A stretch of DNA of 64,000 nucleotides from Magnetococcales bacterium WMHbin3 (GTDB lineage: Bacteria; Pseudomonadota; Magnetococcia; Magnetococcales; Magnetaquicoccaceae). Of this stretch, positions 44,092-54,249 are shown in pieces. The DNA lies in contig PDZX01000013.1 in the NCBI GenBank assembly GCA_002753185.1, positions 17,217-81,216 of the forward strand, given 5' to 3'. The stretch's first letter is position 1, and each line of letters begins with the position of its first letter. A program made the translations under genes and the position numbers. The notes under the pieces were generated by a model. That model had not been told where the DNA came from. It ran no database searches and worked only from the letters and a program-made list of their open reading frames with translations.

Positions 44092-45098
44092 TAGTCTCTC
44101 TCAACGGAAAAATCGGCCAGCATGGCCATGGCCTCCCGTTCCGGGGTATCCGGGAGCACGGTCAATCGCTCCTTGGCTTCGCGCACGAAGGCCCTGGCGC
44201 GTTGCATGGCATACTCCAGGGAACCCCGCTCGCGCACCAGGCGGATGGCCCGTTGCAATCCGTCGGGCGGGATCTCGCGGCGCTCCAGGCAGGCGACCCA
44301 GAAGGCCCGCTCCTCCTCGCTGCCGTGACGATAGGCGTGAATCACCGGCAGGGTGATCTTCCCCTCCTGGAAATCGTCACCCACGGTCTTGCCCAACACC
44401 TCGTTGGTGGCCGAATAATCCAGGGTGTCGTCCACCACCTGATAGGCGTTGCCCAGCAACAGGCCGTAACTGGCCAGGGCCTCCTCCTCGACGGCGGAAC
44501 GGCCACCGAGCAGCGCACCCAGACGGGCGGCGGCGGCAAACAGCGTCGAGGTCTTGCACTGCACCACTTCCAGATAGTGCTCCTCGGTGGTGGAGAGATG
44601 ATTGGTGGCCACCAGTTGCATCACCTCGCCCTCGGAAATGACCGCACAGGCGTCGGCGATCACCCGCAATACCGCCAGGTTGCCATGCGCCACCAGGATC
44701 TGAAAGGACCGGGAAAAAAGAAAATCCCCCACCAGAACCGGCGCCTTGATCCCCCAGACCGAATTGGCCGTCGCCCTGCCCCGCCGGGTGTCGGAACGGT
44801 CCACCACGTCGTCGTGCAGCAGCGTGGCGGTGTGGATGAACTCCACCACCGCAGCCAGCAGGGCGTCGTCGTTGCCGCGATATCCGAACATCCGCGCGGA
44901 CAGTAGGGTCAATACCGGTCGCAGCCGCTTGCCGCCGCTGGAGACGATGTGCCCACCCAGGGTCGGAATCAACGCGACCTGCGAGTCCAACTGCTCCAGA
45001 ATGATCGCGTTGGTCCGCTCCAGATCCGGACCAATGAGGTCCTTCAGGCGCTGCAATACCGGCGGCAGATTGTTGGAGGCTGGCGAGGATGCGGTCAT
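44088..45098 (-). CDS. ispB: octaprenyl-type polyprenyl diphosphate synthase
   Basis: This 336-residue trans-prenyltransferase extends isoprenoid chains for the quinone side chain. GGKRLRPVL, the first Asp-rich motif LLHDDVVDRSDTRRG and the second VVDDTLDYS are all present, as are SVWGIKAPVLVGDF and KTSTLFAAA. A start at ATG 45098 fits the family; the frame is open upstream without similarity. Chain length cannot be read with certainty. It is divergent from maf, which is common near rplU-rpmA. Confidence 0.93.
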   Translation of the reverse strand: MTASSPASNNLPPVLQRLKDLIGPDLERTNAIILEQLDSQVALIPTLGGHIVSSGGKRLRPVLTLLSARMFGYRGNDDALLAAVVEFIHTATLLHDDVVDRSDTRRGRATANSVWGIKAPVLVGDFLFSRSFQILVAHGNLAVLRVIADACAVISEGEVMQLVATNHLSTTEEHYLEVVQCKTSTLFAAAARLGALLGGRSAVEEEALASYGLLLGNAYQVVDDTLDYSATNEVLGKTVGDDFQEGKITLPVIHAYRHGSEEERAFWVACLERREIPPDGLQRAIRLVRERGSLEYAMQRARAFVREAKERLTVLPDTPEREAMAMLADFSVERDY

Positions 45099-45208
45099 GG
45101 TGCGCTGGAACAATATGCAAATATGATGAATTAGTGATACAAGGTGAACAGACAATAGGGCGATGCCCCCAAACCGTCAAGTGCTCATGACCATCCGGGA
45201 GACTCTTT

Positions 45209-45853
45209 TTGAAAAAATCACCCGAACACCACCAAAAACACGATGATTTCCGCTCACTCTGGCGTCCGTCCGGGGTGCGGTTGCGCCTGGCCTCGGCCTC
45301 GGAACGGCGACGGACATTGCTCGAACAGGTGGGCCTGCGCCCGGAGGTGCATCCCACCCACGTGGACGAATCCCGCCTGCCCGGCGAGGAGGCGGAGGAT
45401 TACGTGGAACGGCTCGCCCGCCTCAAGGCCGCCGCAGGCCGCGATCCGAACGTGGAGCTGGTGCTGGGGGCCGATACCGCCGTGGTCCTGGACAAGGAGA
45501 TCCTGGGCAAGCCAGCCGACGCACAGGAGGCGGTGGCCATGCTGACCCGCCTATCGGGACGGTCCCACCGGGTGCTGACCGGGGTGACGCTCATGGGCCA
45601 CCCCTGTCCGGAAGGACGCTCCCTGGTGGTGGCGTCCCAGGTGTGGATCAAGGAACTCAGCCAGACGGAAATCCGCGCCTACGTGGCCAGCGGCGAACCC
45701 ATGGACAAGGCGGGGGCCTACGGGATCCAAGGCCTGGGGGCCTTCCTGGTGGCCAGGGTGGAGGGATCCTGGTCCGGGGTGGCGGGATTGCCCTTGTACG
45801 AAACTTTGGGGTTGCTTGCGAGTTTTGGGTTGACATTTGCATCGGAGGAGTGA
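45209..45853 (+). CDS. maf: Maf-family nucleoside triphosphate pyrophosphatase
   Basis: This 214-residue protein has LRLASASERRRTLLEQVGL (the LASxSxRR signature), the catalytic-region GADTAVVLDKEILGKP, LTGVTL and DKAGAYGIQGLGAFLVARVE. Maf proteins hydrolyse non-canonical nucleotides and have been linked to septum control. TTG 45209 is the longest plausible start; GTG 45275 just before the LRLASAS motif is an alternative. The rplU promoter overlaps its 3' end. Confidence 0.9.
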   Translation: MKKSPEHHQKHDDFRSLWRPSGVRLRLASASERRRTLLEQVGLRPEVHPTHVDESRLPGEEAEDYVERLARLKAAAGRDPNVELVLGADTAVVLDKEILGKPADAQEAVAMLTRLSGRSHRVLTGVTLMGHPCPEGRSLVVASQVWIKELSQTEIRAYVASGEPMDKAGAYGIQGLGAFLVARVEGSWSGVAGLPLYETLGLLASFGLTFASEE

Positions 45854-45857
45854 TAAT
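45830..45857 (+). promoter_or_regulatory. promoter of the rplU-rpmA-obgE operon
   Basis: TTGACA at 45830-45835 and an extended TGATAAT -10 (GATAAT at 45852-45857) are spaced by 16 bp, overlapping the last codons of maf. The leader to rplU is about 47 nt. Confidence 0.65.
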
Positions 45858-45910
45858 AGCCCCTTTTACGCAGTATCCCCCGCACGGTTCGCAAGGAAGG
45901 AGTGGTTGAC

Positions 45911-46219
45911 ATGTATGCAGTCGTCCGCACAGGCGGAAAACAATACAAAATGGCGGTCAATGATGTCGTGCGCGTCGAGAAATTGCCGGGCGCCGAGGGC
46001 GAGGAGATCCATTTCGACGACGTGCTGCTCGTCTCCGCCGATGGGGGCGTCAAGGCCGGCGCCGCCGCCGAGCAGAGCCGCGTAACCGGCACCATCCTGC
46101 GGCAGTTCCGCGACAAGAAGGTGCTGGTCTTCAAAAAGAAGCGGCGCAAGAACTACCGGCGCACGCACGGACACCGGCAACACCTGACCGAATTGCGGGT
46201 CACGGCGATCACCCCCTGA
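45911..46219 (+). CDS. rplU: 50S ribosomal protein L21
   Basis: This 102-residue ribosomal protein has MYAVVRTGGKQYKM at the start, VLVFKKKRRKNYRRTHGHRQ as the basic rRNA-binding loop and HLTELRVTAI at the end. All are diagnostic for L21, which binds 23S rRNA with L20. AAGGAAGGAG is upstream of ATG 45911. It is the first gene of an operon with rpmA and obgE, the most widespread arrangement of these genes. Confidence 0.97.
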   Translation: MYAVVRTGGKQYKMAVNDVVRVEKLPGAEGEEIHFDDVLLVSADGGVKAGAAAEQSRVTGTILRQFRDKKVLVFKKKRRKNYRRTHGHRQHLTELRVTAITP

Positions 46220-46250
46220 CCCCTTTCATTGAATCCTTGGGAGAATACAA

Positions 46251-46502
46251 ATGGCGCATAAAAAAGCAGGCGGCAGCACGCGCAACGGACGTGACTCCGC
46301 CGGACGCCGGCTCGGCGTCAAACGGTACGGCGGCCAGGCCGTCATCCCCGGCAACATCCTGATCCGGCAGCGCGGCTCCGAAGTCTACCCCGGCGAAGGG
46401 GTGGGCATGGGCCGGGATTTCACCCTCTATGCCATGGTGGCGGGCACCGTGCAATTCGGCGAGCGCAACAATCGCCGCTTCGTGCATGTGGTTGCCTCCT
46501 GA
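46251..46502 (+). CDS. rpmA: 50S ribosomal protein L27
   Basis: This 83-residue L27 begins [20 protein letters not shown], whose N-terminal tail reaches the peptidyl-transferase centre, and contains [18 protein letters not shown]. There is no N-terminal extension that would need cleavage. It lies 31 bp after rplU and 21 bp before obgE. Confidence 0.97.
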   Translation: MAHKKAGGSTRNGRDSAGRRLGVKRYGGQAVIPGNILIRQRGSEVYPGEGVGMGRDFTLYAMVAGTVQFGERNNRRFVHVVAS

Positions 46503-47687
<1,185 letters not shown>

Positions 47688-47709
47688 TTTTTTTCACCAG
47701 TCTTTATTA

Positions 47710-48849
47710 TTGACAGAATGGCGCAAGGTCACGCAGGCGCGGCGGATCGTGATCAAGATCGGCTCCAACCTGCTGACCGGCGGAAGCGATCGGGTCAGGC
47801 CGGAGTGGATCGACGCGCGGGCCGCAGAAATCGTGGCGCTTTTGCGGGAGGGACGGCGGGTGGTGGTGGTGACCTCCGGGGCAGTGGCCGCCGGGCGCTC
47901 CCGCTTGCGGCTGGCCCGGCCCCTGGCGTCGTTGCAGGAAAAGCAGGCCGCCGCCGCCGCTGGCCAGGGGGTCTTGATGCGCCATTACGAGGAGGCGTTC
48001 GACGCGCGGGGGGTGTACGTGGCGCAGGCCCTGCTCACCCGCGACGACGTGGAAAACCGGCGGCGCTATCTCAACGCCCGTGACACCCTCAAGACGCTGC
48101 TGGATTTCGGGCTGGTGCCGGTGGTCAACGAAAACGACACGGTGATGACCGATGAGCTGAAATTCGGCGACAACGACACCCTTTCGGCCAATGTCGCCGA
48201 TCTGGTGGACGCCGATCTGCTGATTCTGCTTTCCGATATCGACGGCCTCTACGACCGCAACCCCCGCGATCATCCGGACGCCAGATTCGTACCCCTGGTG
48301 GAGCGGGTGACCCCGGCGGTGGAGGCCATGGCCGGGGGGACCGGCTCGCAGGTGGGCAAGGGGGGGGATATCACCAAGATCCGGGCGGCGCGCATGGCGG
48401 CGCGCAGCGGCTGCCGGATGGTGTTGACCAACGGCTTCCGGGAGCACCCCATCGCCGAGGTGTTTGGCGAAAAGCCGGTGGGGACCCTGTTTCTGGGGTA
48501 TGCCGACCCGTTGCCCGCGCGCAAGCGCTGGATCGTCAACGCCCGTGTGGGACGGGGCGAGGTGATGTTGAACCCTGGCGCGGCCGAGGCGCTCCTGGCG
48601 GGCAAGAGCCTGCTGGCCAAGGGGATCACGGACGTGCGGGGGGAGTTTCCGCGCGGGGCGGTGGTGCATTGCCTGGGGGCAAACGGGGAAAGAGTGGCGA
48701 AAGGAATCGTGAATTACAACAGCAGCGACCTGCATTGCATCGCCGGGCGGCACAGCCGGCAGTTCGAGGGGCTGCTGGGTTACATGGGCGCCGAAGAGGT
48801 GATGCACAGGGACAATATGGTCGTGATCGGGGAGATGCCACATGAGTGA
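47710..48849 (+). CDS. proB: glutamate 5-kinase
   Basis: This 379-residue enzyme phosphorylates glutamate in the first step of proline synthesis. [47 protein letters not shown] and [14 protein letters not shown] are family motifs. A C-terminal PUA domain covers about the last 95 residues. No ATG or GTG fits; TTG 47710, 22 bp after obgE, is the likely start. It overlaps proA by 8 bp. Confidence 0.94.
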   Translation: MTEWRKVTQARRIVIKIGSNLLTGGSDRVRPEWIDARAAEIVALLREGRRVVVVTSGAVAAGRSRLRLARPLASLQEKQAAAAAGQGVLMRHYEEAFDARGVYVAQALLTRDDVENRRRYLNARDTLKTLLDFGLVPVVNENDTVMTDELKFGDNDTLSANVADLVDADLLILLSDIDGLYDRNPRDHPDARFVPLVERVTPAVEAMAGGTGSQVGKGGDITKIRAARMAARSGCRMVLTNGFREHPIAEVFGEKPVGTLFLGYADPLPARKRWIVNARVGRGEVMLNPGAAEALLAGKSLLAKGITDVRGEFPRGAVVHCLGANGERVAKGIVNYNSSDLHCIAGRHSRQFEGLLGYMGAEEVMHRDNMVVIGEMPHE

Positions 48850-50110
48850 CGCGAACGCGATGATGGAGAGGATCGGCCAGGAGGCGCGTCAGGCCGCGCG
48901 GCGGATGTCGGCGGCGGATGGCGCCGCGCGCAACCGCGCCCTGGAGGCGATGGCCAAGGGACTCCTGGCGGAGACCGCCGCCATGCAGGCCGCCAATGCC
49001 CTGGATCTGGCCGCGGCCGAGGCCAACGGCCTGACCCCGGCGATGATCGACCGGCTGCGTTTGACCGACAAGGTGATCCACGCCATGGCCGACGGGGTGC
49101 GGGAGGTGGCTGCCCTGCCCGATCCGGTTGGGGAGATCACCGAGATGAAACCGCGTCCCAACGGCATGCTGGTGGGGCGCATGCGGGTGCCGCTGGGGGT
49201 GATCGGGATCATTTACGAGTCGCGGCCCAACGTGACCGCCGACGCCGCCGCGTTGTGCGTCAAGTCGGGGAACGCGGTGATCCTGAGAGGCGGCTCCGAG
49301 GCATTGCACTCCAACCGGGCGATCGCGAAATGTCTGGCGCAGGCGTTGGCGGACGCCGGTCTGCCAGCGGCGGCGGTGCAGTTCATCGACACCCCGGATC
49401 GCGCGGCGGTGGGGGCGCTGCTCAAGAGCGACCGGTACGTGGACGTCATCATCCCGCGCGGCGGCAAGGGGCTGATCCAACGGGTGATCGAGGAGTCCCA
49501 TATTCCGGTGATCAAGCATCTGGACGGCATCTGCCACACCTACGTGGACCGGGAGGCCGATCTGGCCATGGCCAACGCGTTGACCTTCAACGGCAAGATG
49601 CAGCGCACCGGGGTGTGCAACGCCACGGAAACCCTGCTGGTACACGAGGCGGTGGCAGGCGCGTTCCTCCCGATGGCGGCGCGCCGTCTGCACGAGGCCG
49701 GTTGCGAGCTGCGCGGCTGTCCCCGGACCCTGGAATTATTGAAAGACATGGTTCCGCTGGTCCCGGCCACGCCGGAGGATTGGGACACCGAGCATCTGGA
49801 CGCGATTCTGGGGGTGAAGGTCGTTGCCTCCCTGGACGAAGCCCTGAACCACATCGAGGCGCACTCTTCCAGGCACACCGAGACCATTGTCACGCGGGAT
49901 CAGCGGCGGGCGATGCGGTTCTTGCGGGAGGTGGACTCTTCCGCCGTGATGGTGAACGCCTCGACCCGTTTCAACGACGGCTTTCAGTTTGGCCTGGGCG
50001 CGGAGATGGGAATTTCCACGGACAAACTGCATGTTCGGGGTCCCGTGGGTCTGGAAGGGTTGACATCATTGAAATACATCGTGCTGGGCGACGGCCAGTT
50101 GCGGCAGTGA
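48842..50110 (+). CDS. proA: gamma-glutamyl phosphate reductase
   Basis: This 422-residue NADPH-dependent reductase converts glutamyl phosphate to the semialdehyde. [19 protein letters not shown], the nucleotide-binding [11 protein letters not shown] and the catalytic cysteine region [17 protein letters not shown] are all present, as is [14 protein letters not shown] near the end. The start overlaps proB, so the two enzymes, which channel an unstable intermediate, are made together. Confidence 0.96.
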   Translation: MSDANAMMERIGQEARQAARRMSAADGAARNRALEAMAKGLLAETAAMQAANALDLAAAEANGLTPAMIDRLRLTDKVIHAMADGVREVAALPDPVGEITEMKPRPNGMLVGRMRVPLGVIGIIYESRPNVTADAAALCVKSGNAVILRGGSEALHSNRAIAKCLAQALADAGLPAAAVQFIDTPDRAAVGALLKSDRYVDVIIPRGGKGLIQRVIEESHIPVIKHLDGICHTYVDREADLAMANALTFNGKMQRTGVCNATETLLVHEAVAGAFLPMAARRLHEAGCELRGCPRTLELLKDMVPLVPATPEDWDTEHLDAILGVKVVASLDEALNHIEAHSSRHTETIVTRDQRRAMRFLREVDSSAVMVNASTRFNDGFQFGLGAEMGISTDKLHVRGPVGLEGLTSLKYIVLGDGQLRQ

Positions 50111-50781
50111 TGCCCAGGCGGACGGGTCTGTTGGGGGGGACGTTCGACCCCCTGCATTATGGCCATCTGCGGCCCGCCCGCGAGGCGATGGGGCTTTTAC
50201 ACCTGGAGCGAGTGGTTTTGATCCCGTCCGGGGTGCATCCATTCAAGGGCGAGGGGAAACGGTTTTCCGCCGAAGACCGCTTGCGGCAGATCGAGGCGGT
50301 TTTGACCGGCTGGCCGGGTTTTTCGGTCTGGGATCACGAGGTGCGCAAGGTTGGGTATTCCTATACCATCGAGACGTTGACAGCCCGGCGCGCGGCGTTT
50401 CCTGACGAGGAGCACGTGTTGTTGATGGGTGCGGATCTGTTGCGGGAGTTGCATTTGTGGCGGGCGTGGGAGAGGATCATCGACCTGGCCCACATTGCCA
50501 TCATGCCGCGTCCGGGATTCGCCATCCGGGAGGAGGATGCCCCGGCCTTGGCCGTGTTGAATGAAAAGAGAGTTGGCGGTCCGGAAAATCTGGTTTTCGC
50601 CAGGTCAGGCCGTTTTGGATTTTGCGTGTTGCCGCTTGGGGAGTTGCAGGAGATCTCCTCCTCGGAGCTGCGCACTGGTGCAAAAAATCCCCAGGAGTGG
50701 TGCCCGTCCGGCATCGCCGAACAGATGAGGAGCAATCAAATTGGTGAAAAGCAATCCGGAAGGCGAAGCCCTGGTCAATGA
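50110..50781 (+). CDS. nadD: nicotinate-nucleotide adenylyltransferase
   Basis: This 223-residue enzyme forms deamido-NAD. RTGLLGGTFDPLHYGHLRPA holds the GGTFDPxHxGH nucleotidyltransferase motif. HVLLMGADLLRELHLWRAWE and ISSSELRTG (ISSTxIR-like) complete the fold. ATG 50110 overlaps the proA stop as TGATG; GTG 50107 is in the same frame. The last 38 bp overlap rsfS. Confidence 0.94.
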   Translation: MPRRTGLLGGTFDPLHYGHLRPAREAMGLLHLERVVLIPSGVHPFKGEGKRFSAEDRLRQIEAVLTGWPGFSVWDHEVRKVGYSYTIETLTARRAAFPDEEHVLLMGADLLRELHLWRAWERIIDLAHIAIMPRPGFAIREEDAPALAVLNEKRVGGPENLVFARSGRFGFCVLPLGELQEISSSELRTGAKNPQEWCPSGIAEQMRSNQIGEKQSGRRSPGQ

Positions 50782-51100
50782 CCTGGTGCTGCGGCTGAAT
50801 GACAAGAAGGGATTGGATGTGGTGGTGGTGGACCTGGCCGGGCGGGCGACGTTCACGGATTTTTTCGTGATCGCCACCGGGACCTCGACCACGCATGTGG
50901 CGACGTTGGCCAGCGAGGTGGATCTGTTCGCCCATGAGCGCAAGATCCGGGTGCGGGGGGTGGAGGGTTTGCCGGAGTGTTTCTGGGTCTTGCTGGATCT
51001 GGGGGATGTACTGGTGCATATCTTCCTGCAGGAGACCAGGGAGTTTTACAATCTGGAAAAATTGTGGAGTCCCAAGGCGCAGCAAGCCGTCTTGGCATGA
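50744..51100 (+). CDS. rsfS: ribosomal silencing factor RsfS
   Basis: This 118-residue protein binds L14 and blocks subunit joining in starvation. DKKGLDVVVVDLAGRATFTD, FVIATGTSTTHVATLASEV, GLPECFWVLLDLGDVLVHIF and REFYNLEKLW are typical of the RsfS/Iojap family. AGGAG sits upstream of two adjacent start choices, TTG 50741 and GTG 50744. It overlaps nadD at its 5' end and rlmH at its 3' end (ATGA). Confidence 0.94.
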   Translation: MKSNPEGEALVNDLVLRLNDKKGLDVVVVDLAGRATFTDFFVIATGTSTTHVATLASEVDLFAHERKIRVRGVEGLPECFWVLLDLGDVLVHIFLQETREFYNLEKLWSPKAQQAVLA

Positions 51101-51567
51101 AGTGGACGGTACTGGCGGTGGGCCGGAGCATGCCGCCCGCGATTGCCGACCTGGTGAAGGAGTACCGTTCCCGTCTGGAACCGTTTGGGGGTGTGGGTCT
51201 GGAGGTGGTGGCCGAGGAGCGGCGTGACAAGGGGATCACCGCCCAAATGGCCATGGAGCGCGAAGCCGAACGGTTGACCGCCCGCATCGCGCGTGGCGCC
51301 ATGAGCGTGGCCCTGGACGCCGGGGGCAGGATGTATTCGTCCGAGGCGTTCTCCCGTCAACTCGACCGCTGGCGTCAGGATGCCCCCCCCGAAATTTTGT
51401 TCATGATTGGCGGCCCGGATGGTCTGGCCCCATCGATCAAATCCGCCGCCTCCCAGCTTCTCTCCCTGGGTCCGCTGACCCTCCCCCACATGCTGGCCAG
51501 GATGCTCCTGTTCGAGCAGATCTACCGTGCCATGACCATCTGGCATGGCCTGCCGTATCATCGCTAG
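51097..51567 (+). CDS. rlmH: 23S rRNA (pseudouridine1915-N3) methyltransferase
   Basis: This 156-residue SPOUT methyltransferase acts on assembled ribosomes. It begins MKWTVLAVGRSM. It has VALDAGGRMYSSEAFSRQLD, FMIGGPDGLAPS (SAM knot) and the C-terminal HMLARMLLFEQIYRAMTIWH with the closing PYHR. It ends the proB-to-rlmH run; the start overlaps rsfS by 4 bp. Confidence 0.95.
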   Translation: MKWTVLAVGRSMPPAIADLVKEYRSRLEPFGGVGLEVVAEERRDKGITAQMAMEREAERLTARIARGAMSVALDAGGRMYSSEAFSRQLDRWRQDAPPEILFMIGGPDGLAPSIKSAASQLLSLGPLTLPHMLARMLLFEQIYRAMTIWHGLPYHR

Positions 51568-51600
51568 GCGCGGCTCCGTTCGGGCGATGTCCGATGTTTC

Positions 51601-51684
51601 GATCCGAGATTGTTGTTGGCAATGCCAAGGAGTTCCGATATCATTCGAATGCGTTCCATCGGATCCTGCCAAGGGAGAGAAGCC
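51601..51684 (+). repeat. leader repeat A with palindrome, before the zinc-ribbon gene
   Basis: These 84 bp closely match 52465-52545, including GATCC, TGTTGTTGGCAATGCCA, GGAGTTCCGATATCAT and GGATCCTGCCA, and both end just before a start codon. A palindrome TTGGCAATGCCAA lies at 51616-51628 and could be an operator. Both copies sit directly upstream of small genes in the DUF1640 group. Confidence 0.7.
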
Positions 51685-51867
51685 ATGTCCAGAGACGGAA
51701 AATGCCGTTTGTGCGGTTCCACCTCGGTGTCCTCTTGGGAGGATGTGTGTTCATCCTGCAAGCGCAAACGCGAAGACGAGGAACGCCGCAAGCGCGATGA
51801 CGATTTTTGCGATCCCGGCAAGCCGTTGTCACCGTGCAATCCATCCAGTCCGATTTGGTGGGACTGA
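51685..51867 (+). CDS. small zinc-ribbon-like protein
   Basis: This 60-residue protein has two CxxC knuckles, CRLC at residues 7-10 and CSSC at about 22-25, so it can bind one zinc. A very charged stretch (KRKREDEERRKRDDDFCD) and a tail with one more cysteine pair region (CDPGKPLSPC) follow. AGGGAGA precedes ATG 51685. It follows leader repeat A and precedes the DUF1640 gene by 18 bp. I do not recognise the family. Confidence 0.6.
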   Translation: MSRDGKCRLCGSTSVSSWEDVCSSCKRKREDEERRKRDDDFCDPGKPLSPCNPSSPIWWD

Positions 51868-51885
51868 CACTGCCAGGAGGAAGCC

Positions 51886-52407
51886 ATGAGCGGTCTTGCT
51901 TTCGACACCTTGAAGTACACCAAACGCTTGCGGGAGGTTGGCGTTCCCGAACCTCAGGCAGAGGTGCAAGCCGAACTGCTGGCGGAAGCCTTGGCGGATC
52001 GTCTGGCGTCCAAGGAGGATTTGACCAGGGTGGAAAAGCAACTGGACGCCAAGATCGAATCCACCAAGGCGGAATTGCAGCGGGACATCAAGGAACTGGA
52101 CGCCAAGATAGAATCCACCAAGGCGGAATTGCAGCGGGACATCAAGGAACTGGACGCCAAGATTGCATCCACCAAAACGGAATTGCAGCGGGATATTGCC
52201 AATGTGGAAGCCAAGATCGAAGCCTCCAAGGCCGACACCATCAAATGGACGGCGGGCATGTTCGCGGCACAGACCGCGTTGATCATCGGCGCCATGTTCG
52301 CGGTGATGCGTCCCAACCAACCGCCGCCACAACTTCCGGTCGCACAGGAGATGCGCGTGCCCGCACCGCCGCTACCCGGCCAAGGATCGCCTGCCCAGGT
52401 CAGATGA
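51886..52407 (+). CDS. DUF1640-family coiled-coil membrane protein with 18-residue repeats (copy 2)
   Basis: This 173-residue protein starts with the family head LAFDTLKYTKRLREVGVPEP and a short linker. It then has three tandem 18-residue coiled-coil units (LDAKIESTKAELQRDIKE type) and a degenerate fourth. One membrane helix follows near residues 120-140 and a Pro-rich tail. CCAGGAGGAAGCC lies directly before the ATG. The layout matches mitochondrial CCDC90/MCUR1 relatives, but bacterial function is unknown. It sits in a row with the zinc-ribbon gene and copy 3. Confidence 0.82.
   Translation: MSGLAFDTLKYTKRLREVGVPEPQAEVQAELLAEALADRLASKEDLTRVEKQLDAKIESTKAELQRDIKELDAKIESTKAELQRDIKELDAKIASTKTELQRDIANVEAKIEASKADTIKWTAGMFAAQTALIIGAMFAVMRPNQPPPQLPVAQEMRVPAPPLPGQGSPAQVR
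52042..52203 (+). repeat. three tandem 54 bp units inside DUF1640 copy 2
   Basis: Units at 52042-52095, 52096-52149 and 52150-52203 each encode 18 residues. The first two differ by a single base that I can see; the third has a few changes. The unit length equals 11 plus 7, compatible with a continuous coiled coil. Unit number may vary by slippage between strains. Confidence 0.85.
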
Positions 52408-52464
52408 TGTCAAGCGCGTTCGGTCAGGGGGGACCCACACGTCAAACAGGTGACATTGCTGCCC

Positions 52465-52545
52465 GATCCAAGACTGTTGTTGGCAATGCCAGGGAGTTCC
52501 GATATCATCCGATGAAGTGCAACCGGATCCTGCCAGGAGGAAGCC
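52465..52545 (+). repeat. leader repeat B before DUF1640 copy 3
   Basis: This is the second copy of the 80-odd bp leader at 51601-51684, sharing TGTTGTTGGCAATGCCA, GGAGTTCCGATATCAT and GGATCCTGCCA. It includes the ribosome site AGGAGG of the next gene. Its palindrome (52480-52491) has lost one base pair at the edge. Confidence 0.7.
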
Positions 52546-52986
52546 ATGACCACACCTTCATTGTCACTCGCTTTCGACGCTCTTGAATTCATCGAGCAGT
52601 TGAAGGCGTCCGGCGTCCCGGAAGAGCAGGCAAAGGGTCATGTGAGGGTGTTGACCGCCATCGTTCGGCAGATGGATAGCCGGGTGGATGATCTTGCGGC
52701 CAAGCGCGACAGGCAATCGGAAGAGCGGTTCGATTCCCTGGCGGATCGGAACGAGCAGCAGATGAAAGGCCGTCTGGACGGCTTGGCAACCAGGCAGGAA
52801 CTGGAAGCCAAACTCAAGGAATTGGAACTCCGCATGGTGATCAAGATGGGAGCCATGATCCTTGGCGGGATCGGCCTGCTGTTCGGACTCATGCGGGCAT
52901 GGCCCCTCCCCGTGCAATATGTCCCTCCCGGCCAGGAGATGCGCATGTCTGCCCCTGGCCAGGGAGTGCCTGCCCCCTCCAGATAA
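52546..52986 (+). CDS. DUF1640-family coiled-coil membrane protein (copy 3)
   Basis: This 146-residue protein has the family head LAFDALEFIEQLKASGVPEE, a highly charged coiled coil (about 45-95), one C-terminal membrane helix (MVIKMGAMILGGIGLLFGLM) and a Met/Pro-rich tail. The last 55 codons are almost the same as in copy 1 in the tRNA-Pro element. GCCAGGAGG is the ribosome site. After it, 52987-53249 holds no gene I can support. Confidence 0.82.
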   Translation: MTTPSLSLAFDALEFIEQLKASGVPEEQAKGHVRVLTAIVRQMDSRVDDLAAKRDRQSEERFDSLADRNEQQMKGRLDGLATRQELEAKLKELELRMVIKMGAMILGGIGLLFGLMRAWPLPVQYVPPGQEMRMSAPGQGVPAPSR

Positions 52987-53249
52987 TGCCCACCCCTAAA
53001 TGGCTGGTCATGCGTGTCTTCACGTCAAACCATGGCGCACAAGACAGTGCCTGTCCCCGCCTGTTGATTCTCCCTGGCACTCCCCCCCGTGATACCAACG
53101 ACGCCGCAACCACGACACAGAAAAAAATATGTTATCGCTTACTCTCAATACGGTATTCTTCGGAACCCTCCCGGAACGCATCCAGGAGGTTTTTGTTTGA
53201 TTTTTAAGCTGTTTTGGAATTTTTCGACAACCTGGCAGGAACCTGAATT

Positions 53250-53334
53250 TGGTGCGGATAGCCGGATTTGAACCGGCACGGCGTTAACCACTGCCCCCTC
53301 AAGACAGCGTGTCTACCAATTCCACCATATCCGC
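53250..53334 (-). tRNA. tRNA-Leu (anticodon GAG)
   Basis: The minus strand gives acceptor GCGGATA with TATCCGC, discriminator A and encoded CCA. Anticodon stem CTGTC/GGCAG surrounds loop TTGAGGG, so the anticodon is GAG (reads CUC and CUU). The long variable arm and the GGTTCAAATCC T loop are typical of class II leucine tRNAs. Confidence 0.95.
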
Positions 53335-53346
53335 GCTTGACAACGA

Positions 53347-53375
53347 AGCCTAGCAGAGGCTTTCATTGCTGGCAA
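53347..53375 (-). promoter_or_regulatory. promoter of tRNA-Leu
   Basis: On the minus strand TTGCCA (53370-53375) and TAGGCT (53347-53352) are separated by 17 bp, ending 12 bp before the tRNA 5' end. Confidence 0.55.
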
Positions 53376-53415
53376 TGTTTTTTTTTCTTTCGCTGGCAAG
53401 GAGAGGTGACACGCG

Positions 53416-54234
53416 ATGTTCGATCCACGTCCCATCGGCATCTTCGACTCCGGGGTGGGGGGGTTGACGGTTCTGGATGCCCTGGTGCGCCGTTTCCCCG
53501 ACGAGGGGTTTCTCTATTTGGGCGATACGGCGCGGGTCCCTTACGGGACGAAATCGGCCCGCACCGTGGAGCGCTACTCGGTCCAGGTGGCCGAATGCCT
53601 GCTGCGGCGCGGCATCAAGGGGCTGGTGGTGGCCTGCAACACCGCTTCCGCCCTGGGATTGGGCGCCCTGCGCGCCCACTGCCCGACCCCGGTCCTGGGG
53701 GTGATCGGGCCAGGGTGCCGCAAGGCCGCCAGCATCATCGCCACCCTCCCCCATCCGGGCCGGGTCGGGGTGATCGGAACCCGCTCCACCGTGGCCAGCG
53801 GCGCCTATCCCGACCACTTGGCCGATCTGGACCCCCGCATCCAGGTGTACTCCCACCCTTGCCCCATGTTCGTGCCCATGGTGGAGGAAGGGTGGCTGGA
53901 CCACCCCTCTGTGCGTCTCATCGTGGAGGAGAGTCTGGCGGAGTTGCGCTTAAAGCCCATGGACGCCCTGATCCTGGGCTGCACCCATTATCCCCTGCTG
54001 GCCCCGGTGATCTCGGAGGTCATGGGGCCGGAATTGACGCTGGTGGACTCCTCCTCGGCAGTGGCCGAGGAGTTGAGCCATTATATCGGCAACGTGATCG
54101 CCCCGGCCCCACCGGGGGGTGAGGCGCACCATGTGGCATTCCTGGTGACCGACGTGGCGGACCGCTTCAAGGAAACGGCGACCCGCTTCATCGCCGGCAT
54201 GGACGAGGCAATTGTGGAAATGGTGGATCTGTAA
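53416..54234 (+). CDS. murI: glutamate racemase
   Basis: This 272-residue enzyme supplies D-glutamate for peptidoglycan. IGIFDSGVGGLTVLDAL is the start signature. The two catalytic cysteines lie in VVACNTAS (about residue 74) and LGCTHYPLL (about 188). YLGDTARVPYGTK is also conserved. AGGAGAGG precedes ATG 53416. It is followed closely by a thioredoxin-like gene. Confidence 0.95.
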   Translation: MFDPRPIGIFDSGVGGLTVLDALVRRFPDEGFLYLGDTARVPYGTKSARTVERYSVQVAECLLRRGIKGLVVACNTASALGLGALRAHCPTPVLGVIGPGCRKAASIIATLPHPGRVGVIGTRSTVASGAYPDHLADLDPRIQVYSHPCPMFVPMVEEGWLDHPSVRLIVEESLAELRLKPMDALILGCTHYPLLAPVISEVMGPELTLVDSSSAVAEELSHYIGNVIAPAPPGGEAHHVAFLVTDVADRFKETATRFIAGMDEAIVEMVDL

Positions 54235-54249
54235 GGAGGAATGACCGAG

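Noticed and set aside
51616..51640. Sigma54 promoter (TTGGCA...)
   Set aside because: TTGGCA is present, but no GC element lies at the required -12 spacing; a palindromic operator fits better.
52042..52203. CRISPR-like short repeats
   Set aside because: Units are contiguous without spacers and encode a coiled coil in frame.
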